From Rachycentron canadum (taxonomy: Eukaryota > Chordata > Actinopteri > Carangiformes > Rachycentridae), in the NCBI GenBank assembly GCA_038496675.1, contig CM076660.1, positions 15,952,750 to 16,016,749 on the forward strand: a stretch of 64,000 nt of DNA, given 5' to 3'. Below are positions 25,201-39,300 of this stretch, one piece after another (positions within the stretch are counted from its first letter, which is position 1; each line of letters begins with the position of its first letter). The position numbers and the translations under genes are program-made. The notes under the pieces are model-generated. The model ran no database searches. It saw only the letters and a program-made list of their open reading frames with translations, and had not been told where the DNA came from.

Positions 25201-26439
25201 CCATCTGTAAAGCAGCTCAGGACTTCCCCTTGAGCAGCGTCCTTAAGTGCCAGGGTCTTTATGGAGCAAACAGGTGATGTGAGAATATATTTTCTAAATG
25301 AATAATAAATAACAAATCTATAAATAGATCATCTAATTAAAAGTGTCAGTGCAACGGTACATGCCATTCAAAATTTTACTTACATAAAAATAGTGGAGGT
25401 GGAAGTAGAAGCAAAATGTACTTGTATGGGCTGTTTCACATTGTTAAATTATTACAGGGTTTTTCCTGCTTAGAGAATTACAAGGTAGCTGCCTCCATCA
25501 AATTTCGTTCCACCTTCAGCTCACAACAAACTCTGACAGATTGTTTTCCAACAAATATTGCACAAGGGTTGATTTCTGTCATTGTTAACTGCAGTTGCGC
25601 AGATTCTGTGGCGCTATTTCACAATATGCACAGTGCACCGGGAACAGTGCTGCCAAAACTGCAGAAGAAGAAGACAGTTGCTACTTTCCTCAAGGAATTT
25701 CCTCCAGACAGTGTCTGTTTATTTGGTGGAGCTAAACTTGGCAAATAACAAAAGAGACACAAGTCAGATAAATCACACCTGACAACCTGGAAGACATACC
25801 GCCCACAGGAGCAAGCCTAACACACTAACACATATTCTTACAGGACAGCTAGCAGTAGCTGAGGAGCCAACAAATTTAAAAACACAACAGGCCACATTTA
25901 ACTGCGGTAGGGCAATGGTTACTGCACACATGGTATTTTGCTTTACGTGCAGTGTGTGCAGCAATACAAAGTGCAAAAGGGCTGGGTAAAGTGGAATATA
26001 GATTGAAGGGTGCAGTGATAAATAAATGTTCTATACTCTCAGTCGCATCAGTGGTCTCATCGCTCTAACAGCTGTGCCAGTCACAGGGAAGCACAGCAAC
26101 AATAGCTCAACAAATGGAAAGATGCTTCGTTGGGAAAACACATTATTGTCTGGATGGTGCAGAGCGGACAAGATGTGAACGCACAGCATCACAAATCTGC
26201 AGCCGGAGGCAGATGGTGTTGGTTCTTATTTAATTTGTACACTGACAATAGAAATAATTAATAAAAAAGCTGATGAAGCTGTTCGTATGACAAAATTAGT
26301 ACGGCTCTTCTTCAGTTTTAATGCTACTGTATCTGTTCACAATGGACACAATAACCTTTGCATCATTCAGCGTTTCAAGAATAAAACATGAAACATTGCT
26401 TTTGGAAAAAAGAATGTGTGTGGGTAGAGGTGTGTGGTT

Positions 26440-26650
26440 TTCTTTTTAGCAGCCTGGTGTCATTTGCACGTGATTTAATCAAAGTGAACACAGTGGACAG
26501 CTGTGCCTAATGGCACGGCACTCTGGCACAGCACTTCTCAAATCAGAGGCTGCAGATTTATCAGCATATCTGTCCTGCTGCCTTCAGACGATTGCTGCCG
26601 CGGCCATTTAAATGAACTGACGGGGAAGGTTTTCATATAACATCAGCTAT
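26440..26650. promoter_or_regulatory. Possible conserved noncoding element
   Basis: Repeat-free DNA with clustered motifs: TTTGCACGTGATTTAATC (E-box CACGTG), CAGCTG (E-box) and CCATTTAAATGAAC. Inference from motif density only. Confidence 0.2.
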
Positions 26651-29209
26651 GGATAACAGAAAGTGTAAGAGTCACTCCTGCTCATTTATAGTTAAATGCA
26701 GAGTGATTTGCAGACTCTCCTGCTTTAGCCACATTAGATGTCACTTTTTGATGCAGGTAACACATTTAATGGGTGAAGGGTGTTAAACTAAAAGTTTATA
26801 TACAATACTAAGTAAATAGTAAATACACAGAGATAAATCCAGGAGTATAATAGTTTCCAGTGGATTGTAAGTATCAAAATCTAGGCCAAGATGCCCAGTA
26901 CGTAATACGTTTCTTTTTATTTCTCAAACTGGTGAAGCCACTTTAGACTTACACCTCCACTTGATGAGCCATTTTTGACATTCACTTGTGTGAAGAGAGT
27001 CATATCACTTAGATGTTAAAGATTAATTCATCCTACACTTCACCCTTCTTTTTCACACATGGTGCACTGTCCCCTTATTAACAACACATTGGATGCCGTG
27101 CCACTGTCTTTGCACTTGGCATTAGTGGCCAGTTGAGACATATAGAGACGTGCGGTTTTCACACTTGTAAAAACATGTTCAAGTATTTCATGTAGCCTAG
27201 AAATGTCAAGTAATGGCACCAGTGATTCAGATTCTGAGTGGTGAGAGGTGGAGAGAGGGACTCTAGAAACACATGCTGGTGAAGCAAGACTCGATGCTGA
27301 TACTTTTACTGGGACAAATACAGTAACTATTTTTGTAGTGTGTGGCAATTAGGTCATGAGAATATTTGGGCTGGATACCAATAAATTCAGTCCATTTGGG
27401 AAAGGAAAAACCCACTCTATCTTCACATCTCTCCCCCTTTGTGTTCTTGTTTTCCCTTCTCTCTCCACGTATAATATCTTACAACAAACCTTCTCTTGGC
27501 ATTGGCTGTATGGATGATGACTGGGTAGCTCCATCCGGCAAATCACTGTTTCAGTGGAACCACAGAATCTCGAGACCACGTTGGAAGTTGGAAGCACCAA
27601 TCAACAATCAGCAACGGTCAAAAAAAGCAGCAAAACAGGTGATTGTAGAAACAGAATGCAATCCACTTCCTGTCCTAATATAATTTGAACCCAGTGTGAC
27701 TCAGGCCACATGGTCTCAGTTACCAACAACCAGGTGCACACTCACGAAGACCTTGAGCCTACAGTATGTGCTTGAAGGGCTCTATGCTTTATCAAAAAAT
27801 AAGTTAATAAAAAAAAGTTAAGGTGAACCACAAACATAATCGATAAAGAGACCTCTATCCATGATAAGGTGATAGAAAAATGAATGTTCTCTCTTCTGGA
27901 GTAATCCAATTCTGCTGGCTAATATCCATAGCACAAATGCACATTCCCACACACATAGAGAGAAACGGAGGCAATAACCAAGTGAGGTCAAAACAGACAT
28001 AACCACTGAGGGAGTGACGGGGCTCTGCTGCTTGAGCCAGTGTTATCCCTATATCTCTTCATGGTGCCACTGTACTTGCCTGAAGACGTATTGCATTTGT
28101 GCGGGTTACTTCAGCAGCATATCTCATATGCTAAAACACACATGGCAGGTAGCTACAGATGCACAGGCAAGAAACAGATACAAGCAAGGTTAGGTAAACA
28201 CTGCTGAGGGTAAGACAGCAAGCCGGTGAGACTAGTGGTTAGAATATGACTTATAAAATTGTGCAAAACTAACCTGAGCATAATTGCTCACACTGATAGA
28301 ATTTCTTTAGTACAAATGGAGTATGGGTGTAATGAGATCCAAAGGTCTGAACCACGAGGGGATTCTTCATTCAAGAATGTCAGACTCTTTTGTGCCGAGC
28401 AATAGGCTGAGCTTAATAGATGTCTCAATTTCTATCACATATAGTAACAACCAATGCAGGCAGGAGGCGGGTGGAGGTGGGGGCAGGAGTCTTTCCAAAA
28501 GGCTTTGAGTCACCGTGATGAATTTCTTTTGAGGTATGCAGCAACGTGGGACTAGGAATGAATGAAACAGATATGCACCTTTTGTGTTTTCTGACCTATT
28601 GATATAGATATCAATTTCATTCAAGTTAATTAGCATCTCTCGTTCCTGATGAAAATGGAGAATCAGAAAGGGGAATAATGTGCGGCAGGTGAACGCAGAG
28701 AGATGGAAAAGCTGATCACTTAGAAGTTTGTACATGGGGAACAGTGTTTGGTGTGAATAGAATAGAAAGGCAGGATGTTGTCGATGCCAACACCTCCCAC
28801 CAGAGCCTCTACAGTGGAATTCACTCAAGGGCTCAAAGCATTTAATCAAAATAATCTTCTGCAAACAACAAGGCTTTAAAGCACTGAATTACGTGCAAGG
28901 AGGTGGCAAAGTAAAATTGATTTAAGTGAATTAGGTCTCTCACTGCCTGTATGGCCAGATTGTTATTAATATTTAAGCATGGGGTATATTTAAAGGCATG
29001 ACACAGTAGCAGTTCATCTGAAATGAAGAACACTGATGATGCCACTTTGCAGAGACCCATTACCATTTAGCAGAGATTGCTTTCATTGAGTGAGCCAAAT
29101 GCTTAGAGGCGGAATTGCCACTTGTGTTTACTTTACAGATGCTGTTATAGTGTTACGGCAAGGTAGAGTACTGTTCTGAGAGAAAGCCTTTCTCCATATG
29201 TGCACATCT

Positions 29210-29232
29210 CACAAACACACACATACACATAC

Positions 29233-29274
<42 letters not shown>
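29210..29274. repeat. CA microsatellite, interrupted then perfect
   Basis: CA units with TA interruptions up to about 29245, then a perfect run to 29274. Confidence 0.95.
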
Positions 29275-29279
<5 letters not shown>

Positions 29280-31688
29280 TGCTCAAACCATGACATCATG
29301 GACTCATCAGGCAATGCACAATGATGTCATCCTGATACTATTGACCCTTGCAATCAAGTCAGGCTTCACTGATTCACCAACACCCCTCTTTCATCAGACG
29401 TCTCTCACACACACGCGTGCACACACATCCGCACAATATAAATGCTGTTGGGTGCTCAAAGTCTCACAGCATAGTTCAATTGCAGACAGAATCTGCTCAC
29501 AACAACCAGGCTTCACTTAATTGCTTACTTGCACTATAATTGGGTATATAATCAAAGGATAAACTGAACACAGCACAGCGTCTTCGTAAATTCTGAATAT
29601 CCTTTCATCAATGCCTTTGGGCAGTGATTAGTATAGATGAGAAAGCTCCACGGATGTCCATAACTGCTGCTTATTTATGTCTTTGTTGAAGTTGTTCATC
29701 TCGTTTATTTGTGTTTGTCTTTTATGTCCGCTGTTCCTAAGGAACACCTGAGCAAGGGTAAAGAAAGGTCATGATCTCATATTGGCACAACTAAACGCAA
29801 AAGACCGACTGGAAGACATCGTGACAAATCTACTGTTCCTCCAGGCTCTTTGAGGTGTTCTACATGAAATCTAAAGTGACTAATGTCTTCAACTGCTCAG
29901 CCTTCAAATGAGGTTTGCCACCCAGAGTCCAGCCCCTTCACTCTTCTGCTGCTCCTTGAGTTTGGCTTCTATTCTTTAAAAAGCGCCTAAAACAAGCTGG
30001 ATTTCATCACTATTTCATCAGGATCGTGAATGTACAAACATTTTAAACACATATAAAACACTTACAGACCAAACACCTGATAATCTAACATGTGGTCAAT
30101 GATTATTTTGAAAGCCCCTAAAGACCACAGTCAACTAGCCTCACATTTAAGTCACACTTTGGCTACACTTGTGAAACTGAAAAGACTTTGCATCTCTGTT
30201 TAGTCCTTTCTCTCCTTCCCCTCTCTGAATTTTAACTTTTAACTCAGCCTATTTGCAGAAGGGGAGCTCATTTCAATCTCAAAGCTGACATCTGTGGAGG
30301 CAATGCAAGCTCTAAATGAGTGGATTTAATCCTGTGCAACAACTCGCTCGAGCACAGGAAGTATTCACGCGAGAAGCTGGGGGAGAGTGAGCAAGCTGCG
30401 AAAGAAAGAAGAGGGAGAAGGGGAAGAGTGAAAAGGTGACAAAAAAAGAGAGATAGGATTTTGTGACCTCCGCTCATATCGTTCCATCTGCAGCAGCGGC
30501 ACTGTTAGCTCATTCAGAGGAGAATAGTACAGAAGAAGGAAGGGACAGAAGAGCAGCTCTAACAGATATGTATTCATGCAGTGAAGCAGATGAGATATTG
30601 GAAAAGGCTTCAAAGCAGAGGATGGCTCCACGTCCTGCATGGCCTTCTCCTCTGGCTAGGCTTTCTGTATTTGGCCTTTGAGTAAGGGGCTGATCAATCC
30701 CCCAGCATGCTGCCAGGCTCTGGACCCCCCATTACCAAAAGGCTGCTCTTTGAACAAATCCTGCCAGGGGTCACTCTCCCTACGCTTCATCATCTTAAAG
30801 GTCAGACGCAACAAATGGCATGGAAGACAGTTTTGTCCCTGGCAGTAAGCCCATAGCTGACCACTAAGAGCATCTGCAGACAGGACAGCTTGCAAACTGG
30901 GCTGCCATTGTCAAAGCTGACTGGACAACTGGTCATGTCCACCCAAAAGTTGAATACATTTTAGACAAATGTACAAAATTTGGAAAATGCAAATTGTAGC
31001 GCAATTCCGTCAACTACTGTTATGCAAATATTCCCAAGAGAGCGTAAAAAGATTACCACAGTACTCAAATGAAAGATGATATTTAAATAATGTCTGCGTC
31101 TCATATGACAGCCTGGGGTGCAGTCTGTACAAACAAATAAAGGCTGCTGGAATAAAGTACAAAAATACAAAAAAAAAAAAACAAACAAACAAAACAAAAA
31201 ACAAAACATGGGTACTCTACCAATTGTCATGTTGGTAGTGATCAGAAACAATGTTCAGATTGACTAATTTATTTTGAGTGACTTTAATAATGTTAAGCTG
31301 ATATTGAAAAAAAAAAATTATAAAATGAATACTTCCTGGAGGTGCTTCACAGTAAAAGCCTTCCAGTCGAGGGAAGGGATTATGCACCCTGAACCACTAG
31401 ATAGAAAACAGTTGACTATAACAGCAATCTACACAGCAAAGAGAGGATCAGACAACGGGGTGGCCTCTTTGAAAAATTTTGTGAAACACACACTTATGAA
31501 GCAGCGGAAATTACAAATAAAGGCCTGTCTCCTCTAATAATAGCCTATCCTCTCTGCAGTTGAGCTAAATCAGCCACCATTTGAACATTTATGATACATA
31601 ATTAAAGGAGGACCAGTCACTTTGGCTTTTTATTGTTGCTTCCCACCTAAAATGAAATGTTGTATAAATTAATTAGTTTCTCTCTTCT

Positions 31689-31690
<2 letters not shown>

Positions 31691-31738
<48 letters not shown>
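31691..31738. repeat. (AC)24 microsatellite
   Basis: Forty-eight bases of perfect AC. Confidence 0.96.
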
Positions 31739-31741
<3 letters not shown>

Positions 31742-32269
31742 GCAGTGAGTTTTCAGCTACTTTCTTTTGGAAAGGAAATTTTGTGGAATTTAAATGAGAG
31801 GCAGCAGATGCAAATGTCATTATTCATGCAAAAACCAAAACAACAACAACAACAAAACTGTTCAATCATACTTTATTGCATTTTCTCTTTATTGATACAC
31901 AAAGTAAACAATCTTTGTCATTTAACAATCATTCTTTGCATTTCCATTTGGAACTTTCATGCAAACGCAAAAATGGAAGGATTATTAATGCGACTGAACA
32001 CCAGTATAGGCCAGGATAGACACAGAGACAGAACTGCATCTGAAGTGGATGTATGACTGTACATTATTCATATTACAGCTAGTTTCATTGCAGCCACACA
32101 CACCATGCACTGATAAAATAAAGAATTTCCAAGACAACATACAAAGGAGGCAAACTGAGCTGCAGAAAAATCGTCAAAATTATGAGACTCTTCATCTGGA
32201 CTTGCACCTGCACCTTTTCAGTGGAGGCTGTTTGCTTAAAATGACAGCTTTTCAATTTGATGAAATGAG

Positions 32270-32317
32270 TGTGCACACCTGATCTCTGCCACTTAACACA
32301 GAGATCAGGTGTGCACA
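32270..32317. repeat. Perfect 19-bp inverted repeat with 10-nt loop
   Basis: The left arm TGTGCACACCTGATCTCTG (32270-32288) and the right arm CAGAGATCAGGTGTGCACA (32299-32317) are exact reverse complements, separated by 10 nt (ccacttaaca). Allowing G-U pairs, the stem extends a few more base pairs outwards. The arms are not low-complexity. Either strand could form a stable hairpin when single-stranded or transcribed. It is shorter than a typical pre-microRNA, so a microRNA call is not supported; a small palindromic element or local inverted duplication is equally possible. Confidence 0.9.
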
Positions 32318-33159
32318 TTTAAATACTTAAGCCATGAAGTTGCTCCCTTGAAAAACAGGATGCAACACATGGGCCTTCGGTGTAGTTAAAAAAGAAAAAG
32401 AAAAGAAAAGAAAAAAGACTGAAATTTGATAAATTGTATTCTTTTCAGATATTCCTTTCTTTGGACTGAATGATTAATATTATCAGCAACATATAACAGT
32501 GTTCTTGGCTATATATATATATATATATGTATAAAATACAATATCATAGCTTATTAATTATTAATAACCACATTTAAGCAAACATTGTTTAAAGTGTCTG
32601 TTTATTAAAACTTGGAATTTTTCAAAGGGCTGTTTGTAGTTTGTTTTACTTTAAAATATTGAGAGTGGCATGGGCCCAAAATTCCAACATCACTTTGCCT
32701 TTGACAAAGCTCATCTTGAAGGGAAACACTGAAATAATATCACTGCAGCAAACGTTGAGCTTTGCTAAATTTGGTAGGGTCACCAAACTTCATTCACTTA
32801 AATGAAACATAAAATTGTAAGTTATTTCACCACAAACAGTCCATCACAGTGCATATATGTCCACACTGATCAGAGGACTAATCAACAGAATGATTTGAAA
32901 GAGGTCCTGCACATTCGTACAGGTGTTGTCAGTTATTCTGGCTGATTAGACCACGGATAAGGCTGAAGCTATGTGGAAGTCATGCTGTGAATTAAGTGGG
33001 GTCACAAAGCACTTGTACTAATTAGAAACCTAAATGTGTATGCCGCGGCAACAGGTGCAAAAAAAAGTAGCAGGATGGTTAGATGTAAATCAGTCATGGT
33101 CTGGTCTTGAGGCCTAATCAAGCAAAATAACTGAAAACCACAAGTGCAGGTGGGCCACG

Positions 33160-33399
33160 AGTGTTTTTCACAGCAGACATTTTCACTTCCCATAGTAGAA
33201 AAAGCACAGGTGTTACTAATAACATTAACGAGAGCTTGAAGCCAAACAGTGAACGGTGTAAGTGAGCCAGCATGCACTACACCAAGACTCTGGACGTGGA
33301 ACAGCTAATTGGAACTCAGCCATTGTAAATCATTGTTATTCATTGCACCTGTGCATTTCCTGCCATGGCAAGTCAAAATGTCTGCTGTGAAAAAACACT
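33160..33399. mobile_element. Foldback/MITE-like non-autonomous element
   Basis: About 240 bp bounded by long imperfect inverted repeats. The left arm starts AGTGTTTTTCACAGCAGACA (33160-33179), followed by ttttcacttcccatag and a GCACAGGTG-TACTAATAACA segment. The right arm, reverse-complemented from 33399, begins agtgttttttcacagcagac and continues ttttgacttgccatgg, then gcacaggtgcaatgaataac. Each arm is roughly 80 to 90 nt with scattered mismatches, leaving a short centre around 33250-33310. The structure is typical of small non-autonomous DNA transposons, and the wording is one I associate with repeats in fish genomes, but I cannot name the family. Target-site duplications were not evident. 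It has no coding capacity. Confidence 0.65.
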
Positions 33400-36300
33400 T
33401 ACAGAGGCTAAAGCGCGTATCTCACCTCTCCATGTGAAACCAAAACCCTCAGTGTAAGTGAGTGGCCAAAGGATATCAAAGGAAGAGTAATTTGAAAAAG
33501 CAAAGGCCAATGGATAGTCAGAACATCAACATCATGAACTCGCACATACACGATTCTGCAGAGGGTTTTTAGTTTGAAACAACAGTGTAAGTGGCGTCAA
33601 ATGGAGGAGGAAGCAGAGAAAAAAGACAAAAGTTAAGTTAGATAGAATTTTATAATGTATTGATATTCACACAAACCACTGGCATATTACACACATGCAC
33701 CACCAGACCAGGGTGCACATGAGAGCGTGCAACATGTGTGATCCAGGACTGGGTTCACAAACTTCACTGACATGATTGTAGTTCTGCCAAAAGTGAACTA
33801 GAACACTCCATTATTTTTTTCTCCAATTGAGGAAATACAATATTCATAGTTTGAATAGTCCAGCTGCAAAAAGTGTTTGAAAATTAACTCATCACTAAAA
33901 CATGTGACGTAAGAGAGGCAATAAAAACAAATGATTTTGGTTAAATACTGACATGAGGTGTGTTGATTGATTCACAACAACCACTCGTGTATTCACTAAC
34001 ACGCAAAGAAATTTAAGGGTCTTGGTAGCCTCTGAGGGGCACAGTGAAGTAAGTGATTTCTTCCACCTAGCTATGGTTAACAAGTATAGAAAAAGGCAGC
34101 CAAACATCCTCACATTCATCATTCGCTCATCTGGCAGTTTCTTTATTTGTGATTAATTTGTCTAACCCCAACTCCCCGCCTGCCCCAATCTTGCCTCTGC
34201 TGAAAGAAATCCCAGGGGGAGACACTGTGGTCTTATTTTAAAGTATTTTATCAATTATGTTTCATCTAACTTATTTTTTTGTTTGTCTGTGTTGATCCGT
34301 AACAAATTGTGTAGTCAGCTACAAGAGATTTCTTTGCAGCAATGTTTTCAGTGTTGTGTTAACATGGAACTGGTCGTACATGTTGGCTTTACAGAAGTCA
34401 AGATTATATGTAATCAGCCATTCAGGAGATACCTGAATACCTTACTTGCTGATACAAGAAAAAAAGGTGTGCAATGGATAAAAATATTGCCACTTCATGC
34501 ACCATGTGATATCATAAAAATACTTGCTTTGTGCAGTGTAAAATACCATACAATCCTCTGTTTTTTCAGCTGCCAAGGATGAAAATCTATTGGCAGTGTG
34601 CTGCATGAGCTTTGACAAGTTTGGCCATCTAGAAGAGATGTGTGGTGATTATCTGGATAGGGCTACTCTGTCTGTCTAGCTGCCCCAATAAAGCCATGAT
34701 GCCAGAATATTCGCCTTTGGCTCCCAGGTCTGAAATTGCCACTAAAACTGACTTTTGTAACTGCTGCTGCACAGTAGTAACATTAGACAACTTCTAGCAC
34801 ACAGTCCATACATTTTTTAAAACCATCCTTAAAAAGAACCAGCCTGGGATTTCACATTTTCAAATAGGATGGAAACTATGACAATCTTAGTGTGGATTGT
34901 GGTGGCATGTGTTTGTGTTTCTTGGTGTCTGTGGGAGTGTGTGCCTGTGAAATGGGCATGCATACAAGCGAACGAGACATCTCGAGATATGTAATATGAC
35001 ATAATGTCTCCCCTGCTCGAACCCCCAGCTGCTCGCCCACATGCCACAGATCCTGCACCATGTCTAAACAGATGCTCTATCAATAATGCTTGCTCCAGTG
35101 CCACACACCTCCCTGGTGGCCAAATTGGGAAGGGGAGAGTGGATGAGAGAGAGAGAGGAAACGAGTGAATGAGTCAGTGTTTGGAGAGAGGACAAGAGGG
35201 AAGGAGAATGGGCAAGAACCCAGAAGCTAGAGTGACTACTGGGAGATGGATTGGCCATGCCAGGAGAAGCCAAAGGACCAGTGAACCTGGGGATGAAGTG
35301 TTCTCCTTGTCCCATCTGCTCTGAAGAAGAGCAGGAGAAAGAAAATTCTACGCCATTTGGGATTGTCTTGTTCAAGCCCTCTAATGTTGTTATTCTGACT
35401 TATTGTGAACAGACACATAGATGGAAAGGAAGAACATGAGCTAACAGAAGAAAGAAAGATATCAAGTGGGGAAGATTCAGATGCAGTCACCCTAATTTAC
35501 CCTAAGTGTTGTGCAGCTAATAGATAAATGCATAATTTTCTTTCTCTACATACACTCACATAAACACACAGTAGAACAATGCAGTGCAAGCTAAAAGTTA
35601 AGACAGCATGTGGTGGTCAGCAGTCTTGTGCAGCTGTTCAGTTTTCACCAAGTTAAACAAGCAAAGTTTTTTTTGAGGTTTTGATATTTTCTTTGATAGT
35701 ATTAAACTGAATTATATATCTATATAAAGGAGACTGAAGCTTTTTCAACACTGCAATTGACTTTTTATCAATAAACCCATTAATTTTTCACTTGCCAGCG
35801 GAACTATTCATGTTCATGAAATATAACTGGGGAAATATATTATTATATATATTATAGGAAAACAAGAAAGCAATAAAATCTAACTTTGAGTTTGGATAAC
35901 TCCCCAACCAGAAAGAGTGAATAGCACCAGTAGTATCACAAAGACAGAGGAAGTGGAAAACAAGAAAAATGAATATATTAGTTTCTTTTAACATGAAAAA
36001 AAACACAGCATCAAAACTTTTGGGGTAGTGACGACAGGGTCCTGAATGAATTCTGCAGGTATGAAAAATTGCAACATCATTTTGAAAAACATTTTAACAT
36101 ACCCATCAGGCATCTCCATTTCTGTTTGTGTTTGCACACCATCACCGAAACTGTCCCACATTAGGTGTATGTATTAGTTCTTGCATGAGCGACAAAACAC
36201 ATCAATGCTCCTTCTGCACCACCCCTGTTGTCATCATCCATCATAATCTAGCCCTGCCTTCCACGAGCTGTCAAGACTGCTCTGGACAATTCACTTAGAC

Positions 36301-39300
36301 AGCGTCAGCTGAACTGTAATATTTTACCAGCCACCATAATGAGGACTGGCCTCTAGACTCATGGTAACAAACACATGCACACACCCTGGTTGTTGTATCC
36401 ATGACTTTGCCACAGTCATTCCAATTTTCCTGTTGCTGGAGGCAATACTACGATCCTAGTATGGTCAGCCTTTGCCAGCTGAGAACCCAACCTGTCAGCC
36501 CATGCAATATTGTCCTGTGTCTGAGCTCTAACATTATCTCCACTGTTACTGTGAGCTTCCCTGAAGAAAGAATAATCCTTTTGTGGTTATCTCTGGTTTC
36601 TTTCATCAAATAGGTTATACATGGAGTCAAAGATGAGTACAACCAGACCCACAATAATGCAGGTAAGATGCTTTTGTGCTGCAACTAATGTTTTTTTAAC
36701 TGATTATTTATTATTTTTTTAAGACTTGTCCAAAAGTATTTACAGCAAAAAAAACAAAACAAAACAGTAAGACCTCAACATCAACCTTCACCTTCACTCA
36801 AGTCATGCTTAACATCCCAAATATATCTAAACCCTGAATAACATTATAATTTATAACTGCTGTATCTGCTCGGGTAGATAAGTAAGTTCTTCCATGAGTG
36901 TGGGAGTATTGGTGTGTGTGTGTGAATGTTTGTCAGCAAATCTGTGTCCTCGGTAAGTGCCACCATCAACAACATTACCTTGGAGGACAAAGGAGGGCAC
37001 AGAGACACACTGAGCCACACACGTCAAGACAGTAACAGAAAATAGATGGAGTAGCAACACACTATTTTAATTATCCTCATGTCTAACCTGCCCTCCAATT
37101 ACAAATAGGGATGTATAATAATCCATCTATTGATGCATGAAAGACAGGACAACAACACAGAAGTTGAACATGAGCAGGATAAGAAGTGGTTTGAAAAATG
37201 AGCTCAGAGGCTCAAGCTGAGGTTAAGCTAACTAAACTTAATGGAATATCTCTGTTCCGATTCAATAAGATACACAATCATTTCACAGCAGTTTACACAC
37301 ACTTTGGTACACGCTACAATATAGTTGAGAGGCAGTGTTTATCACCATCAGAGACCTCAAGATAGAATACATGATTACATTTATGATAGCTCAGTTAAAC
37401 AATAAAGACACTGCAATGTATGCTGTATTCCGCCGAGAGAGAGAGGCATAATGAATATACTCTGGCTAATTTATGCTGGCTAATTTGTCTACATTTGGTA
37501 AATCTTTTTAGGATTGATTTTCTCAGCAAATACAAATTCAGCTCAGCATTAAGTAAACAGGAGTGAGGAGCTTTGCTTTAACATTCTGCTACTTTAAATT
37601 CAATGTTGTGCGACAGTTCTCTTTCCACTCAGTGTCATTTATGTGTGAGAATTAACAGGCTGTGCAGCAGACACCTGCCATTTGTCTTCCTCCTGCTCAT
37701 GAGAACGCTACTTTAACCTGAGTACCAGATGATTTTGTGCTTTATGAGAAGTGGCACAATGAAAGATGCCCATATAAAAAATATGCCACATGTTAAAATT
37801 AACATGGCCTGTTGAAGAAAAAACAGAAGTAGCTGGTTTGGGGATCATTCACTGCTGGGTATGTGCACACAAATACACAGACCTGAGTTTTTAAGGATGA
37901 CACACACACCTTTGTTCAGGTGAATAGTTTGCCTGCCTACTTGTCAGTGCCATTTCTATTCTTTGTACATACAACAGCTGACAACAGTTAACAGAAAGCA
38001 AAAGTCCAGCATGAAAGCTTCCAGATCGAGAGCTTGCAACATGTAATATCAGTTCGGCCCCAGAGGCACAGAGGACAACTCATGTTCCTCCATCCTTTCA
38101 CTCTCTTCTTCCTGCTTCATACTGGTTTGTCTGGAGGCATACCTGCTGAATGTTCATGTCTCCATTTAAGTCATCAATATAATCTCAGTGACAGCCTTTC
38201 TGTGTGGAGACAGCGATGGGTGACCCCGGGACTCTGAATATATTCTGTTATGTTGGTATGATGCTTGTTATACTGCGCTCACAAATGGGATCAGTATCTG
38301 CACTGATACTGACCTTATTAAGCGTATCGGGTACTGGCAATGACATGACTGGTTCACATTCAATACAGTTTCTCTGTCAATGTCATCATAAAATTTATGG
38401 TTTCCACTATCAGGTACACTCACTCAGTCATGACAGGCAGTTTTTAGTATCATAACAATCCCTGCCTCATGTCTAATAACATAAAAATGAGTCCACAGAA
38501 TTTAAGTGTAGGAGACTGGAGATTCTGGTGTTAGATCTGCACCTGGTATCTGCAGGTTTGGAAGAGAAAAAGCTGGACTGACGCTTCCCAACTTAGAACC
38601 AGCCTCTTCTTAACTAGACCTTTCCTCTTTAGGTCTACATAAACAACTTTGTGTGGTTGAACACAGCCTGGGACTGCAGCTATGATCCACCACAAAAGCT
38701 GTTTAACTATTCTCTTTTTGTGTTGATATGCAAGCTCACACACACCCACCCTTAAGTGAATACAAAAAAAATACAGGGAGAGGTAAATGTTTGGGACAGA
38801 AGAAGACAGCATAGGACTTAGTGGTCATTCTCCATCCCTGCAGGCAGTAAAGCAGACTGCATGGCAGCCCTGTCTCCCAAGACAAGTTAATAAGATGGAG
38901 CAGTCCCCAGGGGCAACAGCCGGCGAGCATTATCACTTTGAAGGCAGCCAGAAAAACTGAGACATACAAGGAAAAAAACTACCCAAAAGAAGCCATTAAT
39001 TACCCCCTCTCACTAGCCACTGCTGCAGAAAAGTTAATTTGACAATTTGGAAGACAGGGATTGTTTCGAAATAAGGGATTTTCCCTCCCACTTGGTTCGA
39101 CGAATCTTCTGCAATTATTGTTTTTTTTGTGCTAGTCTATTCATACATACTTCTCAATTTGCATTTTTTTCACTCAGCCTCCCCTTTTCTCCTTCTCACA
39201 CATGTATGACGAAGCAATGTTCTTGGCTGTGAAACCACAAGGAGGTGCGGGGCAATGCGGCACATATATGCACATGTGAACTGCCCAAAGACCACTTCTA

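Noticed and set aside
25400..25800. Possible diverged repeat around tacagggtttttcctgctta
   Set aside because: The beginning resembles fish repeat ends, but no inverted repeat, tail or coding relic could be confirmed.
28367..28864. 165-codon open frame on the minus strand
   Set aside because: No recognisable domain and no splice or promoter context; compatible with a chance frame in intron DNA.
31160..31206. A-rich stretch (also at 40010-40075) as a retroposon tail
   Set aside because: No recognisable element body next to either A-rich stretch.
32270..32317. Hairpin as a microRNA precursor
   Set aside because: The stem of about 19-24 bp is shorter than usual for a pre-microRNA, and no known microRNA sequence was recognised.
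36851..37060. Possible alternative msi2 exon on the minus strand
   Set aside because: The frame has no Musashi-like sequence and no convincing acceptor and donor pair; position inside RRM2 would disrupt the domain.
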